Below are positions 56,384-63,808 of a stretch of 64,000 nt of DNA, piece by piece. The notes beneath the pieces are model-generated. The model did no database searches. It saw only the letters and a list, made by a program, of their open reading frames with translations, and was not told where the DNA came from. Positions within the stretch are counted from its first letter, which is position 1. The number at the start of each line of letters is the position of its first letter. Source of the stretch: a virus. Both the position numbers and the translations under genes were made by a program. The stretch covers positions 62,001-126,000 of the IMG/VR virus record IMGVR_UViG_3300015371_000001, one strand, 5' to 3'.

Positions 56384-56852
56384 GCGGCGAGCACTGACGG
56401 GGCCTGGAGGCCGGACCATCTGGTACGGCTTCCACCTCAACCGTGTTCGGCCTGAGCCGTTGTTGGTCAGCCTGATGAAGTACGACCCGCGAGAAGATCG
56501 CATCCCGGTCGTACGCAGTGATCAGCAGGCCAACCTTTTGTCGTCGGAGACCCGACGAGGGACACACAAGCCGGTGATCGATCTCGATGTGCCGGTCAAG
56601 ATGATGTCGTCCACTGACAGGGACAAGCACCATCTCTACATCGACGTGGAGATGTCGTGGCTGAGATACGCCACGCTTCTCACGGCGCTCCGGTTCGCCG
56701 GGGTGATTGAGACCGGCTTCTGGGTTTGGTCTCTGCGCCGAGGGGCGAGCTTCGTTCGTCCTGTCGGCGTGATCAAGACACCTGAGGAGTACGCCCGTGC
56801 TCGGAACATCACGCACGGCTGGATTCGCAGGAGGAAGGAGGGGTCAGGTTGA
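56367..56852 (+). CDS. Hypothetical protein, 161 aa
   Basis: A basic N-terminus (RRRRRALTGPGG), then HLNRVRPEPLLVSLMKYD, VIDLDVPVKMMSSTDRDKHH and LYIDVEMSWLRYATLLTALR. Alpha/beta with a DVP/TDRDKHH surface that recalls primase-polymerase-like folds only weakly. TTGA junction with the next gene. Confidence 0.6.
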   Translation: MTDRRRRRALTGPGGRTIWYGFHLNRVRPEPLLVSLMKYDPREDRIPVVRSDQQANLLSSETRRGTHKPVIDLDVPVKMMSSTDRDKHHLYIDVEMSWLRYATLLTALRFAGVIETGFWVWSLRRGASFVRPVGVIKTPEEYARARNITHGWIRRRKEGSG

Positions 56853-57106
56853 GAGCTATCCCGCTCGTCCTGCTGGCCATGTTGTTCATCGCTGCGGCAA
56901 TCTTCGTGGTCGCTCGGGTCATCCCGAGCAAGCGTCGCGAGGAGACCCGACAGTTGCGGGCGCAAGCTCACGCTCATGTCGCCACGTTGATGGCGATTGA
57001 GACGCACGCCAAGCAGGCTATCGACGCTGACCCGAGCGATGTGCTGGCTCAGCAGATCCAGTACGAACTACAAGGGCTCAAGAGAGAGCTTGGAGGCAGT
57101 GAATGA
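56849..57106 (+). CDS. Membrane-anchored helical protein, 85 aa
   Basis: A TTG start in the TTGA overlap. One N-terminal membrane segment (AIPLVLLAMLFIAAAIFVVA), then a long helix (EETRQLRAQAHAHVATLM, AIDADPSDVLAQQIQYELQG). It immediately precedes the SPFH gene and may form its partner. Confidence 0.64.
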   Translation: MRAIPLVLLAMLFIAAAIFVVARVIPSKRREETRQLRAQAHAHVATLMAIETHAKQAIDADPSDVLAQQIQYELQGLKRELGGSE

Positions 57107-58104
57107 GTTACGGCTACAACGAGCCTTGGTCCAAGAGGGCCAAGATCGGAGTCTGGGCAGTGGTGGGCTTTTGCCTGCTACTAGTGTTCGGACTCGTGAG
57201 TTGCGGCGCGATGTCGCACTACGAGACAGGTCCGGGAGAGACCGCTGTCCACGAGAGTGGCGGCATCATGTTTCCGGTCGACGCAAAGATCGTGGGGTGT
57301 ATCCCTCCGTCGAGCAACGGTTATGAAGGGCTCGGCGAGAAGTACATCAACTATCCGATCACACAGCGTACGTTCGAGTTCAGTGCGGACCAGGACGCGG
57401 ACTCCGGTCCGATTCAGGTGGTCGCGCCGAACAGCATCGACCCCAAGACGCATCAGAGCACCGGCACGGTGACGATGTCGGTCAGCGGAGTCGCGACGTT
57501 CACGCTCAACTCCATCTGTGACATCTTGAAGGAGTTCCAGCAGGACATCGGTCAGAAGCTCAACGCCGACACCGACGACGGCTGGACACGGTTGCTGAAC
57601 ACCTACTTCAAGCCCAGCATGGAGAAGGCACTGGACACCGCGACCAAGCAGTTCGAGTTCAACGGGCTGTACGCGAATCCGGACGTGAAGGAGCAGTGGG
57701 AGAACAAGGTCGGCGAGTTGTTCGCGCAGTACCTTCAGGCGTCAGCCGGAGGACCGTATTTCTGCGGACCTGACTTCCCTGGTCCCGGCGCGACCGAGGA
57801 CCAGTGCGGTGACGTGGCGCTGTTGATTCAGTCGCCGGACATCAGTGATGACCTGGAAGCGTCTATCGAGCAGCAGCAGATCGCGACCCAGGAGAACCTG
57901 GCAGCCAAGCGTCAGAAGGCGACGACGTTGACCCAGGCGCAAGCGCTCGCTCAGGCCGTCAAGCAGTGTCACTGCACCCCGCAGGAGTACGCGGCTCTGC
58001 TGGACGCTCAGGCGCGCGCTCAGGCCGTCCAGAACGGTGATGTGACGATGATCCTGCCTGGCGGGACCCCGTTGGCCATGTCGCCACCTGCGGCGCAGCG
58101 GTAA
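57103..58104 (+). CDS. SPFH/Band-7 domain membrane protein
   Basis: 333 residues. A membrane segment near residues 14-36 (IGVWAVVGFCLLLVFGLVSC), then a prohibitin/Band-7-like domain (ITQRTFEFSADQD, SVSGVATFTLNSICDILKEF, WTRLLNTYFKPSMEKALD, DVALLIQSPDISDD) and the long Ala/Gln coiled coil (ATQENLAAKRQKATTL, AQALAQAVKQCHC) typical of the family. Known SPFH proteins form large membrane rings. Phage copies occur in some actinophages; function there unknown. Start after TTGGAGGCAG. Confidence 0.75.
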   Translation: MSYGYNEPWSKRAKIGVWAVVGFCLLLVFGLVSCGAMSHYETGPGETAVHESGGIMFPVDAKIVGCIPPSSNGYEGLGEKYINYPITQRTFEFSADQDADSGPIQVVAPNSIDPKTHQSTGTVTMSVSGVATFTLNSICDILKEFQQDIGQKLNADTDDGWTRLLNTYFKPSMEKALDTATKQFEFNGLYANPDVKEQWENKVGELFAQYLQASAGGPYFCGPDFPGPGATEDQCGDVALLIQSPDISDDLEASIEQQQIATQENLAAKRQKATTLTQAQALAQAVKQCHCTPQEYAALLDAQARAQAVQNGDVTMILPGGTPLAMSPPAAQR

Positions 58105-58123
58105 GAGAATCGAGTTGTCGGTC

Positions 58124-58161
58124 ATCTACACCTTGGCCTGATAGGCTTCAAGGTGTAGATT
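58124..58161 (+). promoter_or_regulatory. Operator-embedded promoter TTGGCC-N17-TAGATT
   Basis: A 12-bp perfect inverted repeat, ATCTACACCTTG (58124-58135) and CAAGGTGTAGAT (58149-58160), with a nested GCCT/AGGC, lies exactly over a promoter: -35 TTGGCC (58133-58138) and -10 TAGATT (58156-58161), 17 bases apart. The half-site TGTAGA is shared with the operator at 29492. The ParB-like gene follows with GGAGGCAG. A hairpin in RNA is the alternative role. Confidence 0.6.
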
Positions 58162-58183
58162 GATCGGCAAGGAGGCAGTACAC

Positions 58184-59245
58184 ATGGCAACTACCAAGAG
58201 CAAGACCGGCACTGACTACCTGCGGAAGCAGAGCGGTGCCACATCACAACCCAAGCAAGTTCTTCCCGACGACCCGTACAACTCCATTCAGACGGAGAAG
58301 TGGCTTCAGACCTTCGAGGGTCTGGAGTACGAGCCGCTGACGAAGATCAAGCGCACCGACATCGACATCCGTGCGAGCCGGGACAACCAGGCTCGTCCGG
58401 AGGCCGTCATTCAGGAAGTCGCCGAGCGATACGCGCTGGCGATGAAGAACGGTGCAGTGTTCCCGCCCGTTGTCGCGAAGCGCGAGAAGGGCAAGCTGGT
58501 CCTGATCGACGGCAACCACCGTGAGGCGGCGTCGAAGATCGCGCAAGGCACCGATGCCACGCTGATGGCGTTCATCGTCGCCGACGACACCGACTCCAGC
58601 ATCCTCTACGCGATGATGGTGGAGGCGAACGCGCTCCACGGCGAGGCAGCCGACGACGACTGGCGGCTCCAGCAGGCGGTTCGCTTGCAGTCGATGGGGT
58701 ACGACCCTATCCAGGCGTGCGCGCTGGCCGGAGTCAAGGAAGGTTCACTTCGGCGCTACAAGAGCCAGGTTACGGCGGAGCGGCGCGCTGAGCGTTTGCA
58801 CGTCCCTGGGTTCAAGGGCATCAAGTCGTCCATGACCAAGGTCGAGCTTGGCCGAATCAAGCTCGACACCGTGTTCGCGGCAGCGACGCAGTGCGTCCGG
58901 GAAACCGCGATGACGCACATGGAGGCGCAGCGGTTCGTCCGCGACATCAACCGGCTCAGCAATGAGGACGCGATGATCGCGCTCATCGCTGAGACGGCCA
59001 AGACGCGCAAGGCTCGTTTGCGCGAGGAGAAGGCCAAGGGCAGCGGCAAGTCGCCTCTGTCTAGTCCTCGTACGCAGTTCGCCACCAAGATCGGTGGGCT
59101 CCTCGCCATTGATGCGACTGAGCTTCGTGCGGCGGCGCTGACTGACATCGACCGTGTCACCATTTACCGTCGGGCGGAAGCAGGTCTCGAAAAGCTCATG
59201 GCCATCATGGCGCTGTTCGAGGAGGACGGAGTCGAAGGTGGCTGA
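58184..59245 (+). CDS. ParB-like nuclease/CTPase-domain protein
   Basis: 353 residues. ParB N-domain: IDIRASRDNQARPEA, FPPVVAKREKGKLVLIDGNH-REAASKIAQ, then a helical DNA-binding part (DWRLQQAVRLQSMGYDP, ALAGVKEGSLRRYKSQVTA) and a Lys/Arg-rich C-terminus. The signature GNHR matches the ParB/Srx box. Such phage proteins act in partition, regulation or nicking; no ParA gene is visible here, so regulation is preferred. It could control its own promoter through the 58124 palindrome. Start at 58184 after GGAGGCAG; 58160 ATG lacks one. Confidence 0.76.
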   Translation: MATTKSKTGTDYLRKQSGATSQPKQVLPDDPYNSIQTEKWLQTFEGLEYEPLTKIKRTDIDIRASRDNQARPEAVIQEVAERYALAMKNGAVFPPVVAKREKGKLVLIDGNHREAASKIAQGTDATLMAFIVADDTDSSILYAMMVEANALHGEAADDDWRLQQAVRLQSMGYDPIQACALAGVKEGSLRRYKSQVTAERRAERLHVPGFKGIKSSMTKVELGRIKLDTVFAAATQCVRETAMTHMEAQRFVRDINRLSNEDAMIALIAETAKTRKARLREEKAKGSGKSPLSSPRTQFATKIGGLLAIDATELRAAALTDIDRVTIYRRAEAGLEKLMAIMALFEEDGVEGG

Positions 59246-59747
59246 TCCTGGAGGACGTGAAGCTCGTCTGAGCAAGATGAGCGAAACGACCCGGTGGCTT
59301 TGGAGCCAGATGAGCTTCGAGTGGCAGCCGTTGGCTCCGCTCAAGGACCGGGCTCTGGATCTGTGCAACCCAGGAACAGCGTTCAAGCGCTACGAGCGGA
59401 ACGACGAGTCGTACCGGCGTAAGGCCGGAGCGAACGTGGCTGCTCCTCGACAACTCACCCGAGATCAGAAGGTGGAGTCGGGGAAGAAGATCATCGTCAA
59501 CGGCTCGTTGGCGACGCTGGTCGGACGCAACTCGCAGTATGGCGAGAAGCGCGAGATCGACGGGGTCACGATGATCCGGAAGAAGGCGGCGCGGATCGCG
59601 CCCGGAGACAACTGCCCGCACTGTGGCACTCCGGGTGAGCGAGCCGGTGTCGATGACGACGCCGTCATGGTGGCGGAGGTTGCTGAGGAGGCAGCCTTCG
59701 TCCCAAAAGATCTGCTCCCGAGAGGGAGCCTGAGCCAAGCAGCGTAG
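59238..59747 (+). CDS. Hypothetical protein with one CPHCG knuckle
   Basis: 169 residues from GTG (8-base overlap with ParB). Helical, basic (TRWLWSQMSFEWQP, AGANVAAPRQLTRDQKVES) then strands VNGSLATLVGRNSQYGEK and IRKKAARIAPGDNCPHCGTP, a single zinc half-site. Alternative ATG at 59279. Unknown. Confidence 0.58.
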   Translation: MADPGGREARLSKMSETTRWLWSQMSFEWQPLAPLKDRALDLCNPGTAFKRYERNDESYRRKAGANVAAPRQLTRDQKVESGKKIIVNGSLATLVGRNSQYGEKREIDGVTMIRKKAARIAPGDNCPHCGTPGERAGVDDDAVMVAEVAEEAAFVPKDLLPRGSLSQAA

Positions 59748-59791
59748 CTCCTCCCCTGAACGACTCGACGCGGCACGGCGTACGCGCCAAG

Positions 59792-59938
59792 ATGTTGCGC
59801 GAGGTGGTCCGGGAGATCGAGCGGCAGCACCGAGACATTCGGATTCAGCAGCGTGGTCCGGTGGCGACATTCGCCGATCAACCACTTCGAGACCTGGAGG
59901 ACACCTTCCGGGACTGGATTCGAGAGGAGGGTGGCTGA
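59792..59938 (+). CDS. Small helical protein, 48 aa
   Basis: ATG opens a basic/acidic helical peptide (LREVVREIERQHRDIRI, QPLRDLEDTFRDWIREEGG). The frame stays open 29 codons upstream with no start codon. It ends just before a strong terminator. No ribosome site, so moderate doubt. Confidence 0.48.
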   Translation: MLREVVREIERQHRDIRIQQRGPVATFADQPLRDLEDTFRDWIREEGG

Positions 59939-59970
59939 TGCGCGGCTCTCATTGGGACTGAACCAAGACA

Positions 59971-60003
59971 GGAATCCCCGGCCTCACGCAGGCCGGGGAT
60001 TCC
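59971..60003 (+). terminator. Strong hairpin terminator
   Basis: GGAATCCCCGGCCT (59971-59984) and AGGCCGGGGATTCC (59990-60003) pair perfectly over 14 bp with the 5-base loop CACGC. A promoter starts 7 bases later. Confidence 0.88.
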
Positions 60004-60009
60004 GCGTTG

Positions 60010-60038
60010 TTGAAGGTCGGCAACTGCTAATCTATGCT
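60010..60038 (+). promoter_or_regulatory. Promoter TTGAAG-N17-TATGCT
   Basis: The -35 (60010-60015) and -10 (60033-60038) are 17 bases apart. GGTCGGCAACT (60015-60025) recurs at 62443-62453 before another promoter. A leader of about 40 bases leads to the ATG at 60087. Confidence 0.65.
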
Positions 60039-60086
60039 GTCTAGTAACACATGGTCTCTTTGGAGACTGAACTGGAGGCAGCACCC

Positions 60087-60566
60087 ATGCCAGCAACCAC
60101 CAAGGCAATCAACACCAACCGGTACCGGATTCGTCGTGGCGACAGCGAGACGCTGAAGGCGATCCTCGCTGAGGCCGAGCACCGGCACCGTGATCTCAAG
60201 CGGCACGCTCCTGACGCCTACGCCCACCGTGTGTGGGAGGACGTGATCAAGGAGGCCGACGAGAAGAAGATCGCGGACCAGATCCCCGGCACCGTCGGCT
60301 ACACGTTCAAGGTCAAGTACGGGCGTCAGGGCAAGCCTGGTCGTCCCCCGGCTCACCGTGAGGTCCGGCTGGGCTCGAAGCAGGTCGAGTTGGTCGACAA
60401 CATGGATCTCCCTGAGCACGCCACCCTGGACAGGGTCGGCAAGAAGCTCGTGTTCCGTGCTCGTACTCCGGTCGTTCGCGCCGTCCGTTCGGCGGCTCGT
60501 TCTGCGCCGGACAGCAAGTCCCGAGAGTCGCTGGACCGGCTCCTGAAGTCCGTGCTCGAAACCTGA
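60087..60566 (+). CDS. Basic protein, 159 aa
   Basis: TGGAGGCAG 8 bases before the ATG (an ATG at 60051 has no ribosome site). Contains NRYRIRRGDSETLKAIL, then a helical middle, FKVKYGRQGKPGRPPAHREV and a basic C-terminal half (VRAVRSAARSAPDSKSRESL). Basic throughout, likely nucleic-acid binding. The unit is bounded by terminators on both sides, so it is transcribed alone. Confidence 0.66.
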   Translation: MPATTKAINTNRYRIRRGDSETLKAILAEAEHRHRDLKRHAPDAYAHRVWEDVIKEADEKKIADQIPGTVGYTFKVKYGRQGKPGRPPAHREVRLGSKQVELVDNMDLPEHATLDRVGKKLVFRARTPVVRAVRSAARSAPDSKSRESLDRLLKSVLET

Positions 60567-60588
60567 GTCCGGCCTTCGTCCCCCTGGT

Positions 60589-60618
60589 CGGCCCGTCATC
60601 TACTGTGATGGCGGGCCG
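60589..60618 (+). terminator. Hairpin terminator
   Basis: CGGCCCGTCATC (60589-60600) and GATGGCGGGCCG (60607-60618) pair over 12 bp with one T-G pair and a 6-base loop. Lies 23 bases after the previous stop. Confidence 0.75.
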
Positions 60619-60660
60619 ATCTTCATGTTCGGCGGTATTAAACCAAGCAGGAGGTCGTGC

Positions 60661-61485
60661 ATGAGGTACCTAGAGGTTGATCCGGAGTCATTCATTCATC
60701 CGGAGCAGGAGGAGCCAGCCCACGGGCGTGGAGCCTGGAACCGGAACGGGATGGAGTGGACCTGGCGCTACGAGTACAACCGGGGCGAGACGGTGTTGGG
60801 GTCCGAGTGCGAGAAGTCCCTGGACCATTGGGCCGTCGGTGCCGGAGTACGAGCTATCCAGTACCGGCTGTCGTCGCTGGGGATCGATCACTTCCCGGTG
60901 GAGGCTCGGGGCGTGTTCAACCGGCGTACGCAAGAGGCCGTCAGAACGTTCCAGGGGCTCCACAAGGACCCGAAGGACGGTAAGCCCCTGGAGGCGGACG
61001 GAACGGTCGGCACAAGCGACGCCAGGGCGTTGTGGACGCCGGTCATCGACAACGCCGAGGACTCCAACCGCATCCCCAACCACTACTGCCGAGGTCAGAT
61101 CGCCCATGAGTCACAGCTAGACCCAGGCGCTCTGGGATCGCTGGCGTACGACGAGGACGACCCAGACAATCCACGTCCTCCGGAGGACCGGTACAACGGC
61201 TTCGACCGAGGGCTCGCGCAGATCAACAGCGAGGCGCTTCACACCATCGAGTGGGTCTGGTGCTTTAGGCCGTGGTTCGCGATCAACTTCGCGGCGGAGA
61301 AGCTGCGCGACTCGCGTAACGCGCTGGGCGTCAAGTATCCGGACCAGGACCCGGCTGTGTTGTGGGATGCCGCGATCTGCTCCCACAACTCTCCGGTGCG
61401 TGGTGATCTCTGGGCGAAGCACGGTGAGGCTCCGACGGCGCAGGCAGCGGCGTACGTCCAGGGCGTGAAGGATGCCATCTACTAG
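60661..61485 (+). CDS. Endolysin-like: peptidoglycan-binding plus transglycosylase
   Basis: 274 residues from ATG with AGGAGG 6 bases upstream (60625 ATG is less likely). Residues about 60-120 are a peptidoglycan-binding domain: GVRAIQYRLSSLGIDHFPVE, GVFNRRTQEAVRTFQGLHKD. Residues 140-260 are a lysozyme/SLT-like fold: GQIAHESQLDPGALGSLAYD with Glu150 as likely catalytic acid, then FDRGLAQINSEALHTIEWV and DAAICSHNSP. No signal peptide. Likely cuts host peptidoglycan at lysis, with the holin far upstream; a virion-associated role is the alternative. Confidence 0.72.
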   Translation: MRYLEVDPESFIHPEQEEPAHGRGAWNRNGMEWTWRYEYNRGETVLGSECEKSLDHWAVGAGVRAIQYRLSSLGIDHFPVEARGVFNRRTQEAVRTFQGLHKDPKDGKPLEADGTVGTSDARALWTPVIDNAEDSNRIPNHYCRGQIAHESQLDPGALGSLAYDEDDPDNPRPPEDRYNGFDRGLAQINSEALHTIEWVWCFRPWFAINFAAEKLRDSRNALGVKYPDQDPAVLWDAAICSHNSPVRGDLWAKHGEAPTAQAAAYVQGVKDAIY

Positions 61486-62098
61486 GCTCCGGAAGCCGAG
61501 TCCGGTCACCCTCGCCAACGAGAAGGTGCCCATCGTCGCGCTCTGCCGGTACCTGGGGATGGACCTGCCGGACTACACCTCCGGCAACATCAAGACGTAC
61601 TGCCCGTTCGGCGACGTGGAGCACTCCGATCAGGGGATGGAGGCTGCGTTCCGCGTCTACCCCGAGCCGAACAACGCCTACTGCTTCGCCTGTGGTCTGT
61701 TCTTCTCGCCGGTCAGCCTTGCGGCCAAGGCGTGGGACATGACGCGGCGAGAAGCTGCGGTCAATCTCTTGGATTGGATCGGGTTTAAACCGCTATCTCT
61801 GGCAGAGGAGTGGGAGAATGTCGTCAACCCGGTGCCGGTCATCGACAAGGAGTCGTTGGGGCTCGCACTCAGGGTGTATGTCGAGAGGATCAGCCCAGGG
61901 TGGGCTGCGCAAGAGGTGGAGGACGGCTATCCCCAGCGTCAACTGACCAGGTGTTTGGCGCTGCTCGATAGAGTCACGACAGAGGCGGAGGCGCAAGTAT
62001 GGCTGGCTCGCTGTCGTGAGGTCATGTCTGACGCGATAGGAGTAGCGACGGATGCCACGCAAGATCAAGCCGGTGCCAGGGTGGATCACCCTAGCTGA
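61472..62098 (+). CDS. Primase-type zinc-finger protein, no TOPRIM
   Basis: 208 residues, 14-base overlap with the lysin gene. YCPFGDVEHSDQG then RVYPEPNNAYCFACGLFF matches the CHC2-type zinc domain of DnaG primases (C-x2-H/C ... C-x2-C). No TOPRIM domain follows; the rest is helical (AAKAWDMTRREAAVNLLDW, LGLALRVYVERISPGW). So it is either a split primase part that works with the DnaB helicase or a regulator derived from one. Confidence 0.7.
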   Translation: MPSTRLRKPSPVTLANEKVPIVALCRYLGMDLPDYTSGNIKTYCPFGDVEHSDQGMEAAFRVYPEPNNAYCFACGLFFSPVSLAAKAWDMTRREAAVNLLDWIGFKPLSLAEEWENVVNPVPVIDKESLGLALRVYVERISPGWAAQEVEDGYPQRQLTRCLALLDRVTTEAEAQVWLARCREVMSDAIGVATDATQDQAGARVDHPS

Positions 62099-62291
62099 GG
62101 CGGCAGAGGAGCTAGGACTATCCAAACAAGCCGTCCACAAGTGGGTCAAAGACGACAAGTTCAAGACTCTGGCCACCCTAGGGAAGAAGCGAATCTACTG
62201 CGTACGACCAAAAGAGGTCGCGGAAATAAAGGCGGCGCGCGAGGCCGTTGCTCAGCTAAGACAGACTTCCCAGCCTGCGGGGAGCGACTGA
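62052..62291 (+). CDS. Excisionase/MerR-like helix-turn-helix protein
   Basis: 79 residues, 47-base overlap with the previous gene. ITLAEAAEELGLSKQAVHKW, VKDDKFKTLATLGKKRIYCV and EVAEIKAAREAVAQLR match the HTH-17/excisionase layout, with a basic wing. DNA-binding regulator; no integrase is present, so excision is not indicated. Confidence 0.72.
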   Translation: MPRKIKPVPGWITLAEAAEELGLSKQAVHKWVKDDKFKTLATLGKKRIYCVRPKEVAEIKAAREAVAQLRQTSQPAGSD

Positions 62292-62402
62292 TCCGGTCAC
62301 GGGTTACAGCCGAAAGAGCAGGAAGCGCTACACCGCTGTCAGGTGGGAGGGTGGGCGGTCCACCCGTACGCAACCACGTCAGCACAGGTCAAGGCCCGAG
62401 TT

Positions 62403-62428
62403 GCCCCAGGCGAGTAGGAGCCTGGGGC
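62403..62428 (+). terminator. Hairpin terminator
   Basis: GCCCCAGGC (62403-62411) and GCCTGGGGC (62420-62428), 9 bp perfect, 8-base loop. Together with GGGTGG/CCACCC at 62349-62365 it closes the unit; the rest of the gap 62292-62402 shows no gene. Confidence 0.7.
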
Positions 62429-62442
62429 TTCACGATGTAGAC

Positions 62443-62469
62443 GGTCGGCAACTAGGCGACAGGTACACT
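62443..62469 (+). promoter_or_regulatory. Promoter region: GGTCGGCAACT and TACACT
   Basis: GGTCGGCAACT (62443-62453) repeats the element at 60015-60025; a -10-like TACACT lies at 62464-62469. A TGTAGA half-site (62436-62441) abuts it. The gene at 62494 follows with AAGGAGGCAG. Confidence 0.5.
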
Positions 62470-62493
62470 AGAGCGGTATGAAGGAGGCAGCAT

Positions 62494-62766
62494 ATGGCTG
62501 AGACAGTCCAGGGGTTTAAGTTCCCTAGTCGGTATCCGTGGGACCAGTGGGCCAACGGTGAGCAGTGGAAGTTGAAGCAGGGCGAGGACTTCCATGTGGG
62601 TACCAAGTCGTTCCGAGGAGCGGCCTGGCAGCACGCTCGGAGTAACAACCTTGGTCTCAGCACGTCCGTTGTTCGCGAGGACGGGGCGACCTACATGGTG
62701 GTTCAGTTCTCCAAGTCTGAGTCGGACCGGATTAGTCCGGGGTGGTCATCGACCCCCGAAGGTTGA
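62494..62766 (+). CDS. Conserved small phage protein, 90 aa
   Basis: After AAGGAGGCAGC. Pattern WDQWANGEQWKLKQGEDF, SFRGAAWQHARSNNLGLS, then TSVVREDGATYMVVQFS is one I recognise from many actinophages, often repeated. Its alternating strand layout resembles Lsr2-like or AP2-like DNA-binding domains, but this is weak. Function unknown. Confidence 0.7.
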   Translation: MAETVQGFKFPSRYPWDQWANGEQWKLKQGEDFHVGTKSFRGAAWQHARSNNLGLSTSVVREDGATYMVVQFSKSESDRISPGWSSTPEG

Positions 62767-62789
62767 CATCTGTCTACCTGAGCTATTAT
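62763..62789 (+). promoter_or_regulatory. Promoter TTGACA-N15-TATTAT
   Basis: A perfect -35 (62763-62768) over the previous gene's stop and a near-perfect -10 (62784-62789), though the spacer is only 15 bases. Leader of about 13 bases with AGGAGGCAG. Confidence 0.6.
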
Positions 62790-62809
62790 GGGCTCAGGAG
62801 GCAGTAATC

Positions 62810-63382
62810 ATGACTAATCACACACAAAACCGAGGGCGCGTTGCGCTCCTCAAGCTCCTCAGGATTCCGCTGTGGGTGGCGGTCGCCGCTTTGATGACTC
62901 CGACCTTGTCGAGCGCCGATGAGTCGTTGTCGGCACGGCAGGTGACTTCGGTCCCGCAGGCGACGCCTGATTTCAAGTCCAGCAATACGGTCGTGTTCGA
63001 TTTGGCTCCGTCGGTCGACGGTGCCTGGAAGGTCGGCGCGGCGGTTCACTCGATGGAGAACAAGGCACCGGCTCTGCCGAACCTGATCATCGGGAACTGT
63101 GGGGCTCACCCGAGCGCCGGATGCGTCAAGGTGAATCAGATCAATAAGGCCAAGCCGTGGTGGTACCGCTGGGACACCCAGGAGGCCATCGACTACGGCA
63201 AGATCACCCTCAACGCGCGACACGGGAAGTCCAAGCGCGCCTCGTGTGACGCCACGGCTCAGGTCATCGCTATCGTGGCCCACCACAGGCGAGGCAAGGG
63301 CTGTACTCGGGTCAACGCTCCGGCGTCAGCCAAGGAGTTGGGTGGGGCGGCAGCCTTGGCGATTCAGAACGCCTACAACTAG
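62810..63382 (+). CDS. Exported protein, distantly metalloprotease-like
   Basis: 190 residues. A signal peptide (LLKLLRIPLWVAVAALM, cleavage near LSSA/DES), then a region with NCGAHPSAGCVKVNQIN, KITLNARHGKSKRASCDATA and VIAIVAHHRRGKGC. The order of strand, ITLN, Cys and AHH resembles matrixin-type metalloproteases, but the HExxH zinc motif is not present, so it is either a lost enzyme or another fold. Four Cys probably form disulphides. Transcribed from its own strong promoter. Confidence 0.6.
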   Translation: MTNHTQNRGRVALLKLLRIPLWVAVAALMTPTLSSADESLSARQVTSVPQATPDFKSSNTVVFDLAPSVDGAWKVGAAVHSMENKAPALPNLIIGNCGAHPSAGCVKVNQINKAKPWWYRWDTQEAIDYGKITLNARHGKSKRASCDATAQVIAIVAHHRRGKGCTRVNAPASAKELGGAAALAIQNAYN

Positions 63383-63403
63383 GGGAAGTCTCCGCAAAAG
63401 CCG

Positions 63404-63625
63404 ATGATCTACCTAGGGGTAGCTGTGGCTATTCCGGCTCTCCTCGCCCTTTGGTATCACCTACTACTCGTTTTGGAGAGAAGGGACCGGACGTGGTTCA
63501 GAAAACAGCCACGGCACCGACAACGACGGCGCTCGCGCCGACGGCTGATCAGACCGGCGTTCTCTGGCCTGGTGGTCGGCCTGATGCTGGCGTGGGTGGC
63601 GGCTGGAATCTGGGCTTCAGGATGA
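63404..63625 (+). CDS. Two-TM membrane protein, 73 aa
   Basis: Membrane segments at about 5-24 (VAVAIPALLALWYHLLLV) and 54-70 (FSGLVVGLMLAWVAAGIW) around a very basic loop (RKQPRHRQRRRSRRRL). The loop lies in the cytoplasm by the positive-inside rule. ATGA-coupled to the next gene. Confidence 0.6.
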   Translation: MIYLGVAVAIPALLALWYHLLLVLERRDRTWFRKQPRHRQRRRSRRRLIRPAFSGLVVGLMLAWVAAGIWASG

Positions 63626-63765
63626 CGGACCAGGCTCACTCGGAGGGTAGTCACCAGCCGAGGGAGTCGTCGGTCCGTTGTCTGCGTTGTCTGGTGCGGA
63701 ACACCTACAACGTGCATGGGATCTGTGACCGTTGTGGACCGGAGACTTGCGACTTCTGCCGGTAG
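63622..63765 (+). CDS. Zinc-ribbon protein, 47 aa
   Basis: CLRCLVRNTYNVHGICDRCG then CDFC at the end: three C-x2-C pairs with two His. Small zinc ribbon, unknown partner. Confidence 0.62.
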   Translation: MTDQAHSEGSHQPRESSVRCLRCLVRNTYNVHGICDRCGPETCDFCR

Positions 63766-63808
63766 ATATTCTTGGCCTCATCGTCTAAGATTGCGGTGGA
63801 GGCAGCAG

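Noticed and set aside
58184-59245. Plasmid-type partition system
   Set aside because: A ParB-like protein is present but no ParA ATPase or array of centromere-like sites lies nearby; the palindrome at 58124 fits an operator better.
59938-59961. 7-codon frame before the terminator
   Set aside because: Too short to judge; probably chance.
62052-62291. Excisionase implying a temperate phage
   Set aside because: No integrase, attachment-site repeat or immunity region is visible in the window; the HTH fold alone does not show excision.
62292-62402. tRNA gene in the largest gene-free gap
   Set aside because: No T-loop GTTCGA-type motif or cloverleaf could be drawn. Other gaps, including 31462-31579 and 37724-37772, also fail.
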